A stretch of DNA of 64,000 nt from Macrothele yani (taxonomy: Eukaryota; Arthropoda; Arachnida; Araneae; Macrothelidae), in contig CM077028.1 in assembly GCA_039090855.1 (NCBI GenBank), positions 65,973,054 to 66,037,053 on the forward strand, given 5' to 3'. This document shows positions 43,670-54,800 of this stretch, piece by piece. The translations under genes and the position numbers were made by a program. The notes below the pieces were generated by a model. The model did no database searches and was not told the DNA's origin. It saw only the letters and a list, made by a program, of their open reading frames with translations. Every line of letters begins with the position of its first letter. Positions within the stretch are counted from its first letter, which is position 1.

Positions 43670-43815
43670 CATTTTTGAGTATATTCTTTGCTTATAATAG
43701 TTCCGAGTACTTGTGCCTCATTTTTGGAAAAGACACATACTCATTTTTGAGTGCATACGGGGAATCAATTGTGAGTATATCTGGTATTTCTAATTTCATC
43801 TCCTCATTTTTGAGT
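43670..43815. repeat. Cluster of tactcatttttgagta mini-palindromes
   Basis: Copies near 43669 (tactcatttttgagta), 43738 (tactcatttttgagtg) and 43800 (cctcatttttgagtac). Each is a 6-bp inverted repeat with a T-rich loop. Confidence 0.75.
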
Positions 43816-43876
43816 ACATATATTTCAAATATATGTACTCAAAACATCCATATATTTTAAATATATGTGCTCTAAT

Positions 43877-43925
43877 TTCCTTCAGTTTCTGTGCACTTTC
43901 GGACAGGGCACAGAAACTGAAGGAA
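43877..43925. repeat. 18-bp perfect hairpin
   Basis: ttccttcagtttctgtgc (43877-43894) and gcacagaaactgaaggaa (43908-43925) with a 13-nt loop. Pairing continues imperfectly beyond the arms. It lies inside the MITE. Confidence 0.88.
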
Positions 43926-44024
43926 GTTAAAGCGAATCTAGCAAGATAGTTTGTAAGTGAGAGAGAGCACACTAGATGCCGCCACCGTACAAGCGTACGA
44001 TTTTGCACATAGAAGGTCGAGAGA

Positions 44025-44240
44025 AATTGGGGGGGGGGGCTTAGGAATGAACACCTCTGTACGTAACCGGGGGATTTCTACCCGGAGGCCGTCACTTAAC
44101 GAGCTCGTCCGATATTCAGCAATTGTTCGACATTCACACCACCATGGAGAGCCCCCAGGTTCACGCCTATCAGGCTAGGTTTGAACCTCGGGTCCTTCTA
44201 TCAGTAGTCTGAATCTTTAACCACTAAGCCATCCGCGGCT
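44025..44240 (-). mobile_element. tRNA-derived SINE inside the MITE
   Basis: Minus strand: gagccgcggatggcttagtg (A-box region), ggacccgaggttcaaaccta (B box), then a body ending near a G-run at 44030-44038. Similar in head style to SINE-C. Confidence 0.65.
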
Positions 44241-44743
44241 CGATTTCAAATTTGGAATACGTGTACTCCATGCAAACTCATATTTATTCATAGAATCAAC
44301 TGGAAATATATTCGATGGCCCATCTGGGATAATAGATATATTCGTTGTCACATTCTGGGCAAATGAACCGTACAATTTTATGACAAATATACTGATGAAG
44401 GGACAATATATGATTTACGAGATTGACGCAAATATTGTTAATGTAAAAACTTACACAAAGATACTTTATGCATAATTAAATTACTTGTAATCACTGACTT
44501 TGTTGTACTAATTATTTATGTGTGTCACTTTACACATTTATTAAACTATTTCTGTTGAAATCTATAATATTTAAAATGAAAGTAATACGAGATTATATTT
44601 ATATTTATTGACGCAGTTATTTTTAAGTACGAATGGTTACATATGTTTGAGCATGTCATGCACTCGTTTACGATACGATTGTACTTAAAAAGAAACGAGT
44701 AGGTTCAGGCTCTCATTTTTAAATAGATTTTTTTAACAGTGTA

Positions 44744-45310
44744 CCGGCTTTTTCCGTCCCATAGTGCCTTCTGGTGCCAGCCCTTCGCCAGGCAAACGAG
44801 GCGCACGTTCCGTGCCATCCACATGGTGATACAAGAAACCTGATGTATTGGATCAGACGACCCTTTTCCAATCATTCAAGGTCTAGTTTTGATGCTCGCT
44901 GGTCCATTGTAAGCTTTTCCGGCAGTGGCAAGAGGTTAGCAGACACACTCGGAGCGGCCTGTGGCTGCGCAGTTCCATTTTCAGCAGGGTTCGATGTACT
45001 GCGTGTCGTGACACATTACTCTCGTCACCAGCATTCAAATTACCGGAGAGTTGCCCCACGGTATGCCTTCTATTGGGTTGTACCATACGGGATGGCCTTC
45101 GCTTTCCTCCTGCATCGATAAGCCGTGGTCAGCCCACACGTTGCCGGTGATTCGTGATTTACCACTCCTCGGACCACTTTTTGGAGGTGCTAACCACGGT
45201 TGACCGTGAGCAGCACCCCATACCCCTTACCGTTTTGGAAATGCTCTGATTCAGGCGTTTGTCCATTACGACTTGCCTTTATCGAACTCGCTTAAGTCTG
45301 CTGCCTTCCC
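44744..45310 (-). pseudogene. Tc1-H transposase remnant, N-terminal and SDES region
   Basis: The plus strand shows the inverted landmarks of a Tc1 transposase: tcccatagtgccttctggtg, ggatcagacgacccttttcc (the WSDESRF region inverted), cattgtaagcttttccggca, tactgcgtgtcgtgacacat, ccttcgctttcctcctgcat, ggaccactttttggaggtgc (helix-turn-helix), and cgaactcgcttaagtctgct near the N-terminus. It resembles Tc1 groups also found in fish. Multiple stops and shifts. Confidence 0.7.
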
Positions 45311-45324
45311 TGTATGAAGGGTAA

Positions 45325-46641
45325 GAACAAGTTAGTAAAACCACGCAATGCATTGATTATGATACGTTTTCCAACATACCAGAAATCATTACTCAAGTTA
45401 CTACTCAAGTTATGAGGATAATGGCTGTGGAATAAATCTCGCTTCTGTGCCCTGACCTGTGACCTCCATTTCGATGATATTCAACAGAATTGGTTCAGTA
45501 TACCTCCGGAACAACATACTAATGTTTTGTCGCAATAGAAGCATTTTTAGTCAAGTTATGAGGATAATGGCTGTGGAATAAATCTCACTTTTGTGCTCTG
45601 ACCTGTGACCTCCATTTCGATTATATTCAACAGAATTGATTCAGTATACCTCCGGAACAACATACTACAGTTTTGTCGCAATAGAAGCGTTTTTAGTCAA
45701 GTTATGAGGATGATGGCTGTGGAATAAATCTGGTTTCTGTGCCTTGACCTGTGACCTCCATTTCGATGATATTCAACAGAATTGGTTCAGTATACCTCCG
45801 TAACAACATACTAATGTTGTGTCGCAATAGAAGCGTTTTTAGTCAAGTTATGAGGATAATGGCTGTGGAATAAATCTCGCTTCTGTGCCCTGATCTTTGA
45901 CCCCATTTTGATGATATTAAACAGAATTGGTTCAGTATACCTCCGGAACAACATACTACAGTTTTGTTGCAATATAAGAATTTTTAATCAAGTTATGAGG
46001 ATAATGGCTGTGGAATAAATCTCGCTCCTGTGCCCTGACCCCATTTTAATTATATTAAACAGCATTTGTTCAGTATACCTCCGGAACAACATACTACAGT
46101 TTTGTCGCAATAGAAGCATTTTTAGTCAAGTTATGAGGATAATGACTGTGGAATAAATCTCTCTACTGTGCCCTAACTTTTGACCCCATTTCGATGATAT
46201 TAAACAGAATTTGTTCAGTATACCTCCGGAACAACATACTAATGTTTTGGCGCAATAGAAGCATTTTTAGTCAAGTTATGAGGATAATGGCTGTGGAATA
46301 AATCTACCTCCTGTGTCCTGACCTTTCACCCCATTTCGATTACATTAGACAGAATTGGTTCAGTGTACCTCCGAAACAACATGATAAAGTTTTGTCGCAA
46401 TCGAAGCATTTTTACTTAAGTTAGGACTCATAAGGGCGATGGAATGGATCACGCTCCTATGTCTTGACCTTCGATTCCATTTTGCCCATTTTCAATAGGG
46501 TTCGTCCCCTCGTTATCCCCTAGCACATGTTAATATTTCATCGAAATCCAACTATTATTGCGCGAGTTATCGTGCGTAGAGACAGGCAGACAGACAAAAC
46601 TGGAGCATATGCACTTCTTCAACCTACTGTTGGAAAGCCTA
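45325..46641 (-). repeat. Tandem array 3: inverted, longer relative of array 1
   Basis: About eight units of about 140-145 bp (tcaagttatgaggataatgg, ctgtggaataaatctcgctt, gtgccctgacctgtgacctcc, atttcgatgatattcaacag, tatacctccggaacaacata, gttttgtcgcaatagaagca). Reverse-complemented, it starts gttgaagaagtgcatatgct with cctgtctctacgcac and ends gtaatgatttctggtatgtt, as array 1 does. Border words aagaacaagttagtaaaacc (about 45325) and gttggaaagcct (about 46630) match array 1's flanks. Confidence 0.85.
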
Positions 46642-47590
46642 AATAAAACTGATTAACAGAGCTCAGTATGAGGTGTTGTTCATACCGTTTTATGAACTTA
46701 AACACACGTAGTCGTTTACCTAAAGTTGCTTCGATTTGCATAAAGACGTACTTGTCACAATGTTTTGGCTATTCTATGTATCTTTCCCATTTTGCCACCA
46801 AAATCCTTGCGCTGGTGCTCCTCTTTAGGAATATCTATTTTTACACTCTTATTTAGATGTAAAACTGATTTAATATTCACATCGTTGAAAGTGGGCGTAG
46901 GAAACTTTTCATGTAACTTTTGAAACGTAGCTCTCAGGCATGATTTACAGCGACTTACAGTTGAATCCAATAAAATTAATCTAACGTTCTACAAAACATC
47001 GATTTTCTCATGGAATTACGGGAATATGAAAGATTATGAATTACATCTGCATCTCATTTTACCAAAACAAAAATGAAAAACAAATTTAAATAAAAATAAA
47101 ATGAAATTCCAAATAGCGATAGCTCCAAACCGGAAAGGCATTGTCTTTTGAAAAACAGAGGGTAAACTCTTGCTATAACAAATTAATGCTGTACTTTTAT
47201 ATTTCATTTTAATTTGATTGAATAGCTGCCGGAAAATATTACAAGTGGTTATCAAAATCATTAATTCTTTAAAGCAGTGTTTCATAAAAACGTTAATGAA
47301 ATTAATCAATTTGGGAATTTCATTTCACAGAGAATTTTAATGAAATTAACCAATTCATAAACTTCATTTCGATGAGAATTTTGATTAAATACTGTTAATA
47401 AAACTGTTTCATGAAGTTACTAATTAATTAACGAAATCTTCTTGCACGCGGTTACGAACAGAACAAGTAATTTTGCTTTTTTCTCTATGAAATCTATTTA
47501 GGAAAGAAAAATCAACTCTGCAGCTTTCGAGTTTCAGGCATTTATAATGCTACGCTTTCGCTAAAATATTTATGAACGCTTTACCAAAAC
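46642..47590. other. No gene recognised
   Basis: A+T-rich. 47270-47420 has repeated aatgaaattaa-caattcata words. No supported ORF. Confidence 0.45.
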
Positions 47591-47592
47591 TT

Positions 47593-47803
47593 GACACCGG
47601 TGGCGCAGTTGTCTAAACGCTGGTTTCTGATCATTCGTCCACAATGGGTCCGGGTTCGAATCTCGGTGAGGCATGGATGTTGTGTTTGTCTTACGGCACT
47701 GGCTCTCTCCCTTCCCTAGAACACACACTGACGACGGGCGACTACTTTTAGCCCATCGAGTTGCTCACGGTGGTCGTTAAACCCCCAACCAAGAGAAAAA
47801 AAG
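47593..47803 (+). mobile_element. SINE-L copy
   Basis: Head accggtggcgcagttgtcta (A box), gggtccgggttcgaatctcg (B box), gaggcatggatgttgtgttt; tail gacgggcgactacttttagc, gctcacggtggtcgttaaac and A-rich end. Confidence 0.87.
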
Positions 47804-48070
47804 CATGACTTCTAGTCTTTATATCAACGCACACGCACAGGATTGAACGTTATATTAATCCTTCTCACAAACAACCTGCTTTCTAGATTTACTGTAGTTT
47901 CCTTTCTGCTCCTTTACAATTTATAAAACAATCTTTTTATCCGTTTCATCCAGTACTGTGGGTCGCATATGTTTTTATAAAGAGAAAATATAAACGAGGG
48001 TATCAGATCATGAATAGTGTGTCCAAAGTACAAAGGATTCTTTACATTAAATGAAGTTGAAAACCCACTA
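47804..48070. other. No feature recognised
   Basis: A+T-rich. Confidence 0.5.
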
Positions 48071-48072
48071 TA

Positions 48073-49279
48073 CACTGAAGAGCAATTGAATTAGAGACAG
48101 CTGGCGTTATGCAAATGTGGCGCTGTGGGCGGCCCTGTAAACGGAAACGACATGACGTATGCAGCGATCCGACAATACAAGGAGAGATGCGACGGGAATC
48201 AGTAAGAGTCGGACGCAGTATGGGTAAGACGAAGGATCTAAGCGCATTTGATCGAGGGAAAATTGTCGGGGCCCGACGAATGGGTCACTCCATCTCGGAA
48301 CTCTTGCAGGCACTGGGATTTTCACGAGCCATTGTGTCACGGGTGCACCATGAGTAAATCGAATCCGGTTAAACCATCCCTACAAGGGCAAACTGCCGTG
48401 GACAACAGCGTATGGATGAGCTAGGTCGTCGTCGGCTAGCTCGCGTCGTAACAGCGAATACACGGGCCTCAGTGCAAGGAATCACTCGGCAATTTAACGC
48501 TGGTGCACAAAAACACCATCCAGAACCATCTCCTCGCTATGGGGTACAGAAGCCATCGTCAAACGAGGGTACCGCTGCTGACCGCACATCACAGGGTACA
48601 AAGATTAGCATCGGCGCGGGAACATCGCCACTGGACCCTAGACATGTGGAAAAATGTTGCCTGGACTGATGAGTCAAGATTCAGGTTGGTACATGCGGAT
48701 GGCAGGATACGAGTACGGCGCAAGCCACATGAAGCGATGGATTTTTCTTGCTAGCAGGGTACTCTTCAAGCTGGTGGGTGTGGCATTCTCGTCTGGGAAC
48801 TTTTTACGTGGACTGAAATGGGAACCTTGGTACGTGTGGCAGCGTCCCTCACAGGTCAACGTTACCGGGATATCCTGGACGACCATTTGCTCCCGTTTGT
48901 GCGTCTTCAACATCCCATTGGGGACCTCATCCTGCAACAAGACAATGCACCATGCCATTGCTCCCTAATTGTATCCGAATGGTTGGATGAACACTCCACC
49001 GACGTGGCCTCACTTCTTTGGCCAGCTAGGTCACCTGACCTCAATCCCATCGAGTACATCTGGGATGCCATCGAGAGAGAGATGTTCGAGGCTCTGACCT
49101 CCCTCCATCAAATCTTCGTGAACTGTGGGAGCTTTTTCAGAGGTCGTGGATCCGTATGGCTTCCCAACGCTTCGGTGTCTTGTCGAGTCCATGCCGAGAC
49201 GAATCGCCGCCGTCATCAGGGCGGAAAATGGTGCTACACGTTACTAGACAGGTATCTCTAATTCAGTTGCTCTTCAGTG
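48073..49279 (+). mobile_element. Tc1-B copy 2, full length
   Basis: Ends cactgaagagcaattgaatt and aattcagttgctcttcagtg are near-perfect inverted repeats. TA at 48071-48072 and 49280-49281. Length 1207 bp. Confidence 0.92.
48220..49247 (+). pseudogene. Tc1-B transposase, broken but with catalytic triad
   Basis: MGKTKDLSAFDRGKIVGARR begins at 48220. ISELLQALGFSRAIVSRVHH is the first helix-turn-helix. Two TAA codons follow closely (HHE*, ESG*). A frameshift near 48510 leads into IQNHLLAMGYRSHRQTRV, WTDESRFRLVHADGRIRV (first Asp) and a TAG after MDFSC. LILQQDNAPCHCSLIV (second Asp) and SPDLNPIEYIWDAIE (Glu) are clean, DD34E. A shift near LTSLHQ scrambles the last 50 codons, but the nucleotide landmark (SMPRRIAAVIRA) is present and the natural stop aligns at 49245-49247. 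Confidence 0.88.
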
Positions 49280-49281
49280 TA

Positions 49282-50569
49282 TTATTGCTTACATTCTTCT
49301 CCAACCGTAAGGGGAATTCTTCGTACTGTAGTTCGTTCTTTCACATGCTAATGTTCTTAAAATTTTGCCTCTGACGAAATATTGTAAAACGTTTTGGTTA
49401 TGTAAATAATTCCATTAGCTGGTTTTGCGAGGGGAATATACTGCGTTTATTGTTGGTTGAGAATTAACAGCTAGTGGTGTCCGCTATTTCGAAAGAAAAG
49501 TGATAAGACCTTTTTCTCTTGAGAGGGTGAAATCTAAAACGAAGCATGGGTCGTTTGGGTTGTAGAATTGGGGCAATCCGTGTAAGTGTGAGATGGCCGA
49601 TATATGGGAAGCAGTTTGTGTCGACCGATCAGAACGTTTATGGCGTCCTCGACGACGTATCTTGGCAGGACAAAGATCTGCTACTAAGTTATGTGTTTGC
49701 CTACTTACACGCGATATGAACGATATTTATTCCGAGTGCAGAACTGTGTAATTTTAACATCTTGCGTCGTGCCGAATGCTTTTAGGAAGCGATTAAAATT
49801 GACAACGAAGTTAAATCAGACCCCCTAGACAGAGAGAAAGCAGCTTATTGGTGAAATGCAAATTATCGAAGAAAGGTAGTCTTGAACAAACCCGTGAAGG
49901 AAAAGGGCTGGACTCGTGTGAGACCAGGATGAACACGCTGCGCGGTGTTTTGCGGGTAGAGAAAAACTTTTTCCCACACAAATAAGTCAGCCACCGGAAG
50001 CAAGAGTGTGCCGAGAGGTTGATGTCACGGCGAGGAATTCTTTCCTGCTGCATGATTGCGCTTAATCAGCTATGGAGAGATACTGAGATAACTCTCAGAA
50101 TGCAGCCTTAGGGAATTTAGATGAAGGAGGAATGATGCCCCGAGTGGCTACGACGGACAACTTGTGATGTGGAGAAGCACACCTCTACCTGGGGGTTCTG
50201 GAAAGTCTAACCACGGAGTTTTCAGCAAGTCAACGATATTAGTGCGCATAGATGTGTACGGGATGTCATATAAATAAAGGACTGCCGTCAACCAAAGTGT
50301 ACGTGTGCTTAAGTGGAAGATGGGGTTCCACTTCTCCCCATCGGTCATAGTGGGCTCTTCGAAATAAGCGTCACGTCACACAGGTGCGCTTCAGAGCAAA
50401 ATAAATGAGTGTATCAAATATAAGTGAGTGCACCAATCACGGATATACCCAACAGGAAAAGCGACATACCTGTAAGTTCCGTATTTTCTTATGCATCTCA
50501 GTTGCTGAGTAAATTAGCTCTTGTCAGCCAACAGACTTTCATCGGCTGAGAACTGTTTAAAGCCGGACA

Positions 50570-50573
<4 letters not shown>
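49282..50573. other. No gene recognised; possible promoter-like or LTR-like stretch near 50.1-50.4 kb
   Basis: Around 50262 the sequence catataaataaagga, with agcaaaataaatgagtg at about 50395, has the look of a TATA box and a polyadenylation signal as in an LTR. No paired repeat was found. Short minus frames (49811-50053, 50148-50348) have no motifs. Confidence 0.3.

Positions 50574-50616
<43 letters not shown>
50574..50616. repeat. (TA)n microsatellite
   Basis: About 21 TA units ending exactly at the left end of a Tc1 element, whose target site is TA. Confidence 0.95.
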
Positions 50617-50619
<3 letters not shown>

Positions 50620-51724
50620 TGAGTGGCCACTTTATTATAACCACCTGAAAGTTTTAAGCAAATTAGCTATGGCTGCACGCTGTTGCCGCCAGAGGACGAG
50701 GCTAGTATAAAAGGGAAAGCTTAGTGCTTGCGACAGAAGTACAAGTGATTTTTGGGTGACGAGATGGCTAAAAAATGCGATTTGACGGACTTTCTACGTA
50801 GGGATGATTGTAAGAGCTCGGAGCCTTGGAGCGAGTATCACCGAAACCGCCGCATTCGTGAAATGTTCCAGAGCACCTGCTGTTAAAGTGTTTAAAGACT
50901 GGACTGTCAGCCAAAAAAACTGGGTCTCTACGTGCAACGTGTGGTCGTCATCGACTAGTGCTTGCTCGGGCGGAACGGAGAGTGTCCAGACTGGTAACAG
51001 ATAACAGAAGGGCAACAGTGCAGCAAATTACAGACCATCTTAATCAAGGATCCACTCAAATGATCTCTGCACGCATTGTTCACCGTACACTGCATCGGAT
51101 GGGATATGGCAGCCGAAGGCCTGTTCGAACACCTTTGCTGTCTGCAGTTAACAAGAGAAAACGTCTCCAGTTCGCACAGGAGCACAAGGATTGGACAGTC
51201 GATAATTGGAAACAAATTATGTGGTCCGATGAATCTCGTTTTCAATTGCACCATGCCGATGGCCGAGTGAGAATTTGGCGGAAACAGCACGAAAGCATGG
51301 ACCCCAAATGCATTGCCACAACCCTTAAAAATGGTGGAAGCAACGTTATGGTTTGGGGAATGTTTTCCTGGCATGCTTTGGGCCCTTTAATTCGTGTTGG
51401 CGTCCTGCCATAGTGCTCGTATTGTACAGGATTGGTTTCAGGAACATGCCGATGAGTTTACTTTGCTTAGGTGGCCCCCAACAATCTCCAGATCTGAACC
51501 CTATTGAGAATTTGTGGGATGAAGTTGAACGAGCCATCAGTCAGCTGGATCCACAACCCTGCAATCTCACATTCCTGGAAAGTGCTATTTATCAAGCATG
51601 GTCTCAGATTCCACAAACCACCTATCAACATTTCGTGGAGTCCATGCCGCGAAGAATCGACGCAGTATTAATGGCAAAAGGTGGCCCAACGAAGTACTGG
51701 TCATAATAAAGTGGCCACTCAGTG
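50617..51724 (+). mobile_element. Tc1-G element, internally deleted
   Basis: Ends cactgagtggccactttatt and aataaagtggccactcagtg are inverted over about 27 bp with one mismatch. TA at 50615-50616 (in the microsatellite) and 51725-51726. Length is 1108 bp, about 130 bp short of comparable elements. Confidence 0.93.
50764..51706 (+). pseudogene. Tc1-G transposase lacking the second catalytic Asp
   Basis: MAKKCDLTDF starts at 50764. A shift gives MIVRARSLGASITETAAFVK and AVKVFKDW, another near 50950 gives RRVSRLVTDNRRATVQQITD. The next frame is long and clean: WSDESRFQLHHADGRVRIWR (first Asp) to MFSWHALGPLIRV. There about 45 codons are missing: LIRV is followed at once by the equivalent of PCHSARIVQDW, so QQDNA with the second Asp is gone. 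HADEFTLLRWPPQSPDLNPI, ENLWDEVE (Glu) and SMPRRIDAVLMAKGGPTKY follow to 51706. The copy was moved as a defective element or deleted later. Confidence 0.9.
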
Positions 51725-51726
51725 TA

Positions 51727-52888
51727 TATGCCAATGAATAATCCTTGAATTTGAACGATAAATTCTGCCCTAGAGTTACAACAAAATGGACGAGTTTATT
51801 TGATGCCCCTCTTTCTTCTTTTGTATACAGACGTCTTCATCATCTCCATTATCTGTTTTATTTTAATTAATTTAGTGTCCGTTTTCTCGTGCCAGCCGTG
51901 AAGTCGAATGAGTAATTCACAAGTGTCAAAGGAATTTCTTGGTTTTGATTGGCTAAGTTGTTGGCTAAATTCTTTTTACCAGTTAATAAAATTCGGACGA
52001 TAAAGAGCTCTCGAATGAGTATTAAAAATTCTAATGTTCACTTCCTGGGCATCGGCCAATACCTCTCATCCTGGCATCTAAATTCATAAAGTTATTTTTA
52101 TTCGGTAGTCTGGCCTTCGGGGTGTATCGATATTATAGTGTTAGTGTCGATATCTTAAATACGTGTTAGTGCCAAAGCTGGCATACTAAGATAGCATTAA
52201 TTCCTATGAATCAGATTAGTAATAATTTCGATCATCGAGTTTTTTTACGTCTTTTTCGTGGCTTCAACGCAACTTAGTTGCGTAAATTGACGGAACAGAA
52301 AACCGTTTTCATTTAAAGTGACATGCCTGTACACTGAATGACTCAAGTAAACGAACCAGTTCCGTTGGATTTCTTTCATTTTTTCTTGAACTGGAAAGCG
52401 TTTCTTGGTTCCTCCATTTTCATTACGTAACCAGATCATTTTTTCGGAAAATACATGAATTCAAAACCAAATAAAAATAGACCCAGAATATGCTCCATAA
52501 TATCTAAATAAAGTTATTCTCGGAATGTTTATACATATAATGAACGCAACCTGTCTTCAGTCATACAAACTACAGAAAATGAGATGACCTCTGTGCTACA
52601 AATATCTTTCCTGGTTAAATTGCAAATAAGGAAAGCATCCATTCCTTTGATAATTTTTTTATGATTTTTATTTCATAAAATACTAGCAGAAAAAGTGAAT
52701 CGCCATACAAATTAGCCAATGACTACTTGTGTAGAAGTAGTTTCTTCCACTAGCGACAGAACCTCTTTCCCGAAAACTTTGGTAGATATCCGATGCAAAA
52801 CAAGGTTTTTTTAAATAGGACTTTACCAAAAGGTTCCGAGACTAGGCAGATATGCAACAAAGTACTTATGTTACTTACGTCTGGCTAT
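51727..52888. other. No gene recognised
   Basis: A+T-rich, no repeat or ORF that can be supported. Confidence 0.5.
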
Positions 52889-53638
52889 GATCTCTCTCAA
52901 AGTAGTCTCCTTGGACAGCGATACACCGCTTGCCAGCGTTTTTGCCGCTGTTGAAACGCTACCTGGAAGTATTGTTCGCGACTCGTGTCAAGCACCGTCA
53001 GCAATTCGCGCTGGCTCTCGCCCACGGCTTCTAAACGGCGATCTTTCAGCTTCAGCCTCATCTTCGGGAAGACGAAGAAACCGCAGGAGGCCAAATCCGG
53101 CGAGTAAGGTGGGTGAGGAAGGGTAGTCATGCTGTTGCGGCTGCAAAACTGGCGTGTTGCTAATGCTCTGTGAGCTGCTGCATTGTCATGATGGAGCAGG
53201 AAATCGCCCCCACCCCTGCTCTACATTTCAGGTCGTTTACAGCGAATGTCCTCACTAAGACGCCGCAGAACATCGCAGTATAAAAGGGCGTTGACTGTCT
53301 GGCGCTTGGGGACGAATTCACGGTGTACAACCCCACGAACGCCCACATTTCGGGGGTTTCGCTCGGTCGCCTTAACCCCTCGTCGTCTTCCAGTGCCGTT
53401 CTGCCGCTCTTGAAGCGCGAGTGCAACTGAAAATCCCTCCAACTACTCATTGCTTATTGCCATAAGTCTGCCACAACATTTCATGCGTGTCCGTTCCCGA
53501 TTTGCCGAGTTTGACGCAGAAGATGATGTTCGCTCGCTGCTCTAGTTTGCAGTACATACCGACTGTGTTCTGCTCGTGGTCACCAAATATCATGTAGCAC
53601 AGCTTTCTAAGCTTACGTGACGACGTCACTCGACACAA
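52889..53638 (-). pseudogene. Mar-4: mariner transposase, internal deletion, third catalytic Asp mutated
   Basis: Minus strand: KLCYMIFGDHEQNTVGMYCK and LEQRANIIFCVKLGKSGTDT (53600-53480) lead into the N-terminal DNA-binding domain, RFKSGRTALEDDEG (about 53400). Then GVVHREFVPKRQTVNALLYC follows directly, so the region with the first catalytic Asp (TGDESW) is missing. DFLLHHDNAAAHRAL keeps the second Asp. PHPPYSPDLASCGFFVFPKM has Gly where the family has Asp (CDFF). The C-terminus AFQQRQKRWQA is near 52930. Frames shift several times. The copy cannot be active. Confidence 0.85.
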
Positions 53639-53751
53639 TGGCTCATGAAGGTTACTGCCCTCTACTGCTGCTCACGCATCCCCGTACTGCCATCTGTTGG
53701 CGCACTACGTATCTTTATTTTTGTCGGGGAAAAGGGAGATTCACCACCCAC

Positions 53752-53830
53752 TGAGTACAACTCTTAGGGCTATAAGCTGTCAGTTGCCCGTCCCTAATGT
53801 AAGGCCACTGTTTCCAGGGAAGAGACAAAT
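53752..53830 (-). mobile_element. SINE-L tail fragment
   Basis: ggctataagctgtcagttgcccgtccctaa and ccactgtttccagggaagag match the middle-to-tail part of SINE-L in minus orientation. The head is absent. Confidence 0.65.
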
Positions 53831-54154
53831 TTTTAATTTTTTCAAAACGACTCCTGACTGCAATATTGTCACACGCATATACCAAATAACCAACCGCACC
53901 ACCCATGCTGCATCCGTGGCAGAGTTCCTGCCCAAGTTGAATGAGTCACAAGAGTCCACCGACGCAGACCACTCAGCAAATATGGCATGAGGCTCTTGTT
54001 TGCAGTGCATACTAAAATCGTTTACAGAGAAGGAATATACCCCGTTGAACAAATACACTATTCATGATTCGTCCAGGACTGTAGTTGAATGATAGTACCT
54101 TCATTCAACTACCTGGGAGCTACAATAAATTTTGACCTCAAATGGAATAAACAT

Positions 54155-54450
54155 TAATACAGACATTTAACGTGGACCAGGAACACCAAGCAAAGGTCTT
54201 CGCTTATTCCACGTTTATAAGTGAGTCACGGAAAAATTCTCATTGGCCGCCACCTGGAGTCGAACCCAGGGTCTTCCAGTTACGCGCCGGATATGCTTCC
54301 GCTACACCACAGCGGCCTGGAATTCCATCAGACTCACACATGCTAACTGCCAAGCCAAGTTGGCAGGTTGCTTCTTGGAGCAACGCAGGATGCTGAGGAT
54401 TCACTAAAGATGGTAAGCAGCAACTGAAGAAATACTTAGAAGGCGAATGA
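54155..54450 (-). mobile_element. SINE-G copy 1 (tRNA-derived), left arm of an inverted pair
   Basis: Minus strand: aagaagcaacctgccaactt, ggccgctgtggtgtagcgga (A box), ccctgggttcgactccaggt (B box), ggcggccaatgagaattttt, ccgtgactcacttataaacg and ttaaatgtctgtattaatgt tail. Copy 2 lies inverted at 54540-54800. Confidence 0.82.
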
Positions 54451-54456
54451 ATAATT

Positions 54457-54541
54457 AATACAGACATTTAACGTGAACCAGGAACATCAAACAAAGGTCT
54501 TCGCTCTTTCCACGTTTATAAGTGAGTCACGGAAAAATTCT
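54457..54541 (-). repeat. Extra SINE-G tail between the two copies
   Basis: taatacagacatttaacgtg ... gagtcacggaaaaattct repeats the sequence at 54155-54239 (offset 302 bp). It is a third tail segment without its own head. Confidence 0.82.
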
Positions 54542-54800
54542 CCTTCTAATTCTTTCTTCAGTTGCTGCTTACCAACTTTGGTGAATCCCCAGCATTATGA
54601 GGGGCTCCAAGAAGCAACCTGCCAACTTGGCTTGGCAGTTAGCGTGTGTGAGTTTGGTGGAATTCGAGGCCGCTGTGGTGCAGCGGAAGCATATCCGGCG
54701 AGTAACTGGAAGACGCTGGGTTCGACCCCGGTGGCGGCCAATGAGAATTTTTCCGTGACTTACTTATAAACGTGGAAAGAACGAAGACCTTTGTTTGATG
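54542..54800 (+). mobile_element. SINE-G copy 2, right arm of an inverted pair
   Basis: ttcttcagttgctgcttacc, caagaagcaacctgccaact, ggccgctgtggtgcagcgga (A box), gctgggttcgaccccggtgg (B box), tgagaatttttccgtgactt and cgaagacctttgtttgatgg tail. Confidence 0.82.

Larger units (their letters stand above)
43629..44741. mobile_element. MITE-like element with CACTGTTAAAAA ends, inserted in Tc1-H
   Basis: Left end cactgttaaaaattga and right end tttttttaacagtg are inverted. TA duplications lie at 43627-43628 and 44742-44743. Length is 1113 bp without transposase. Removing it with one TA rejoins the two Tc1-H parts. It contains several tactcatttttgagta mini-palindromes, an 18-bp hairpin and a tRNA-like SINE. 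Confidence 0.78.

Noticed and set aside
53720..53990. 97-codon ORF as a gene
   Set aside because: Overlaps a SINE-L tail fragment; no motif.
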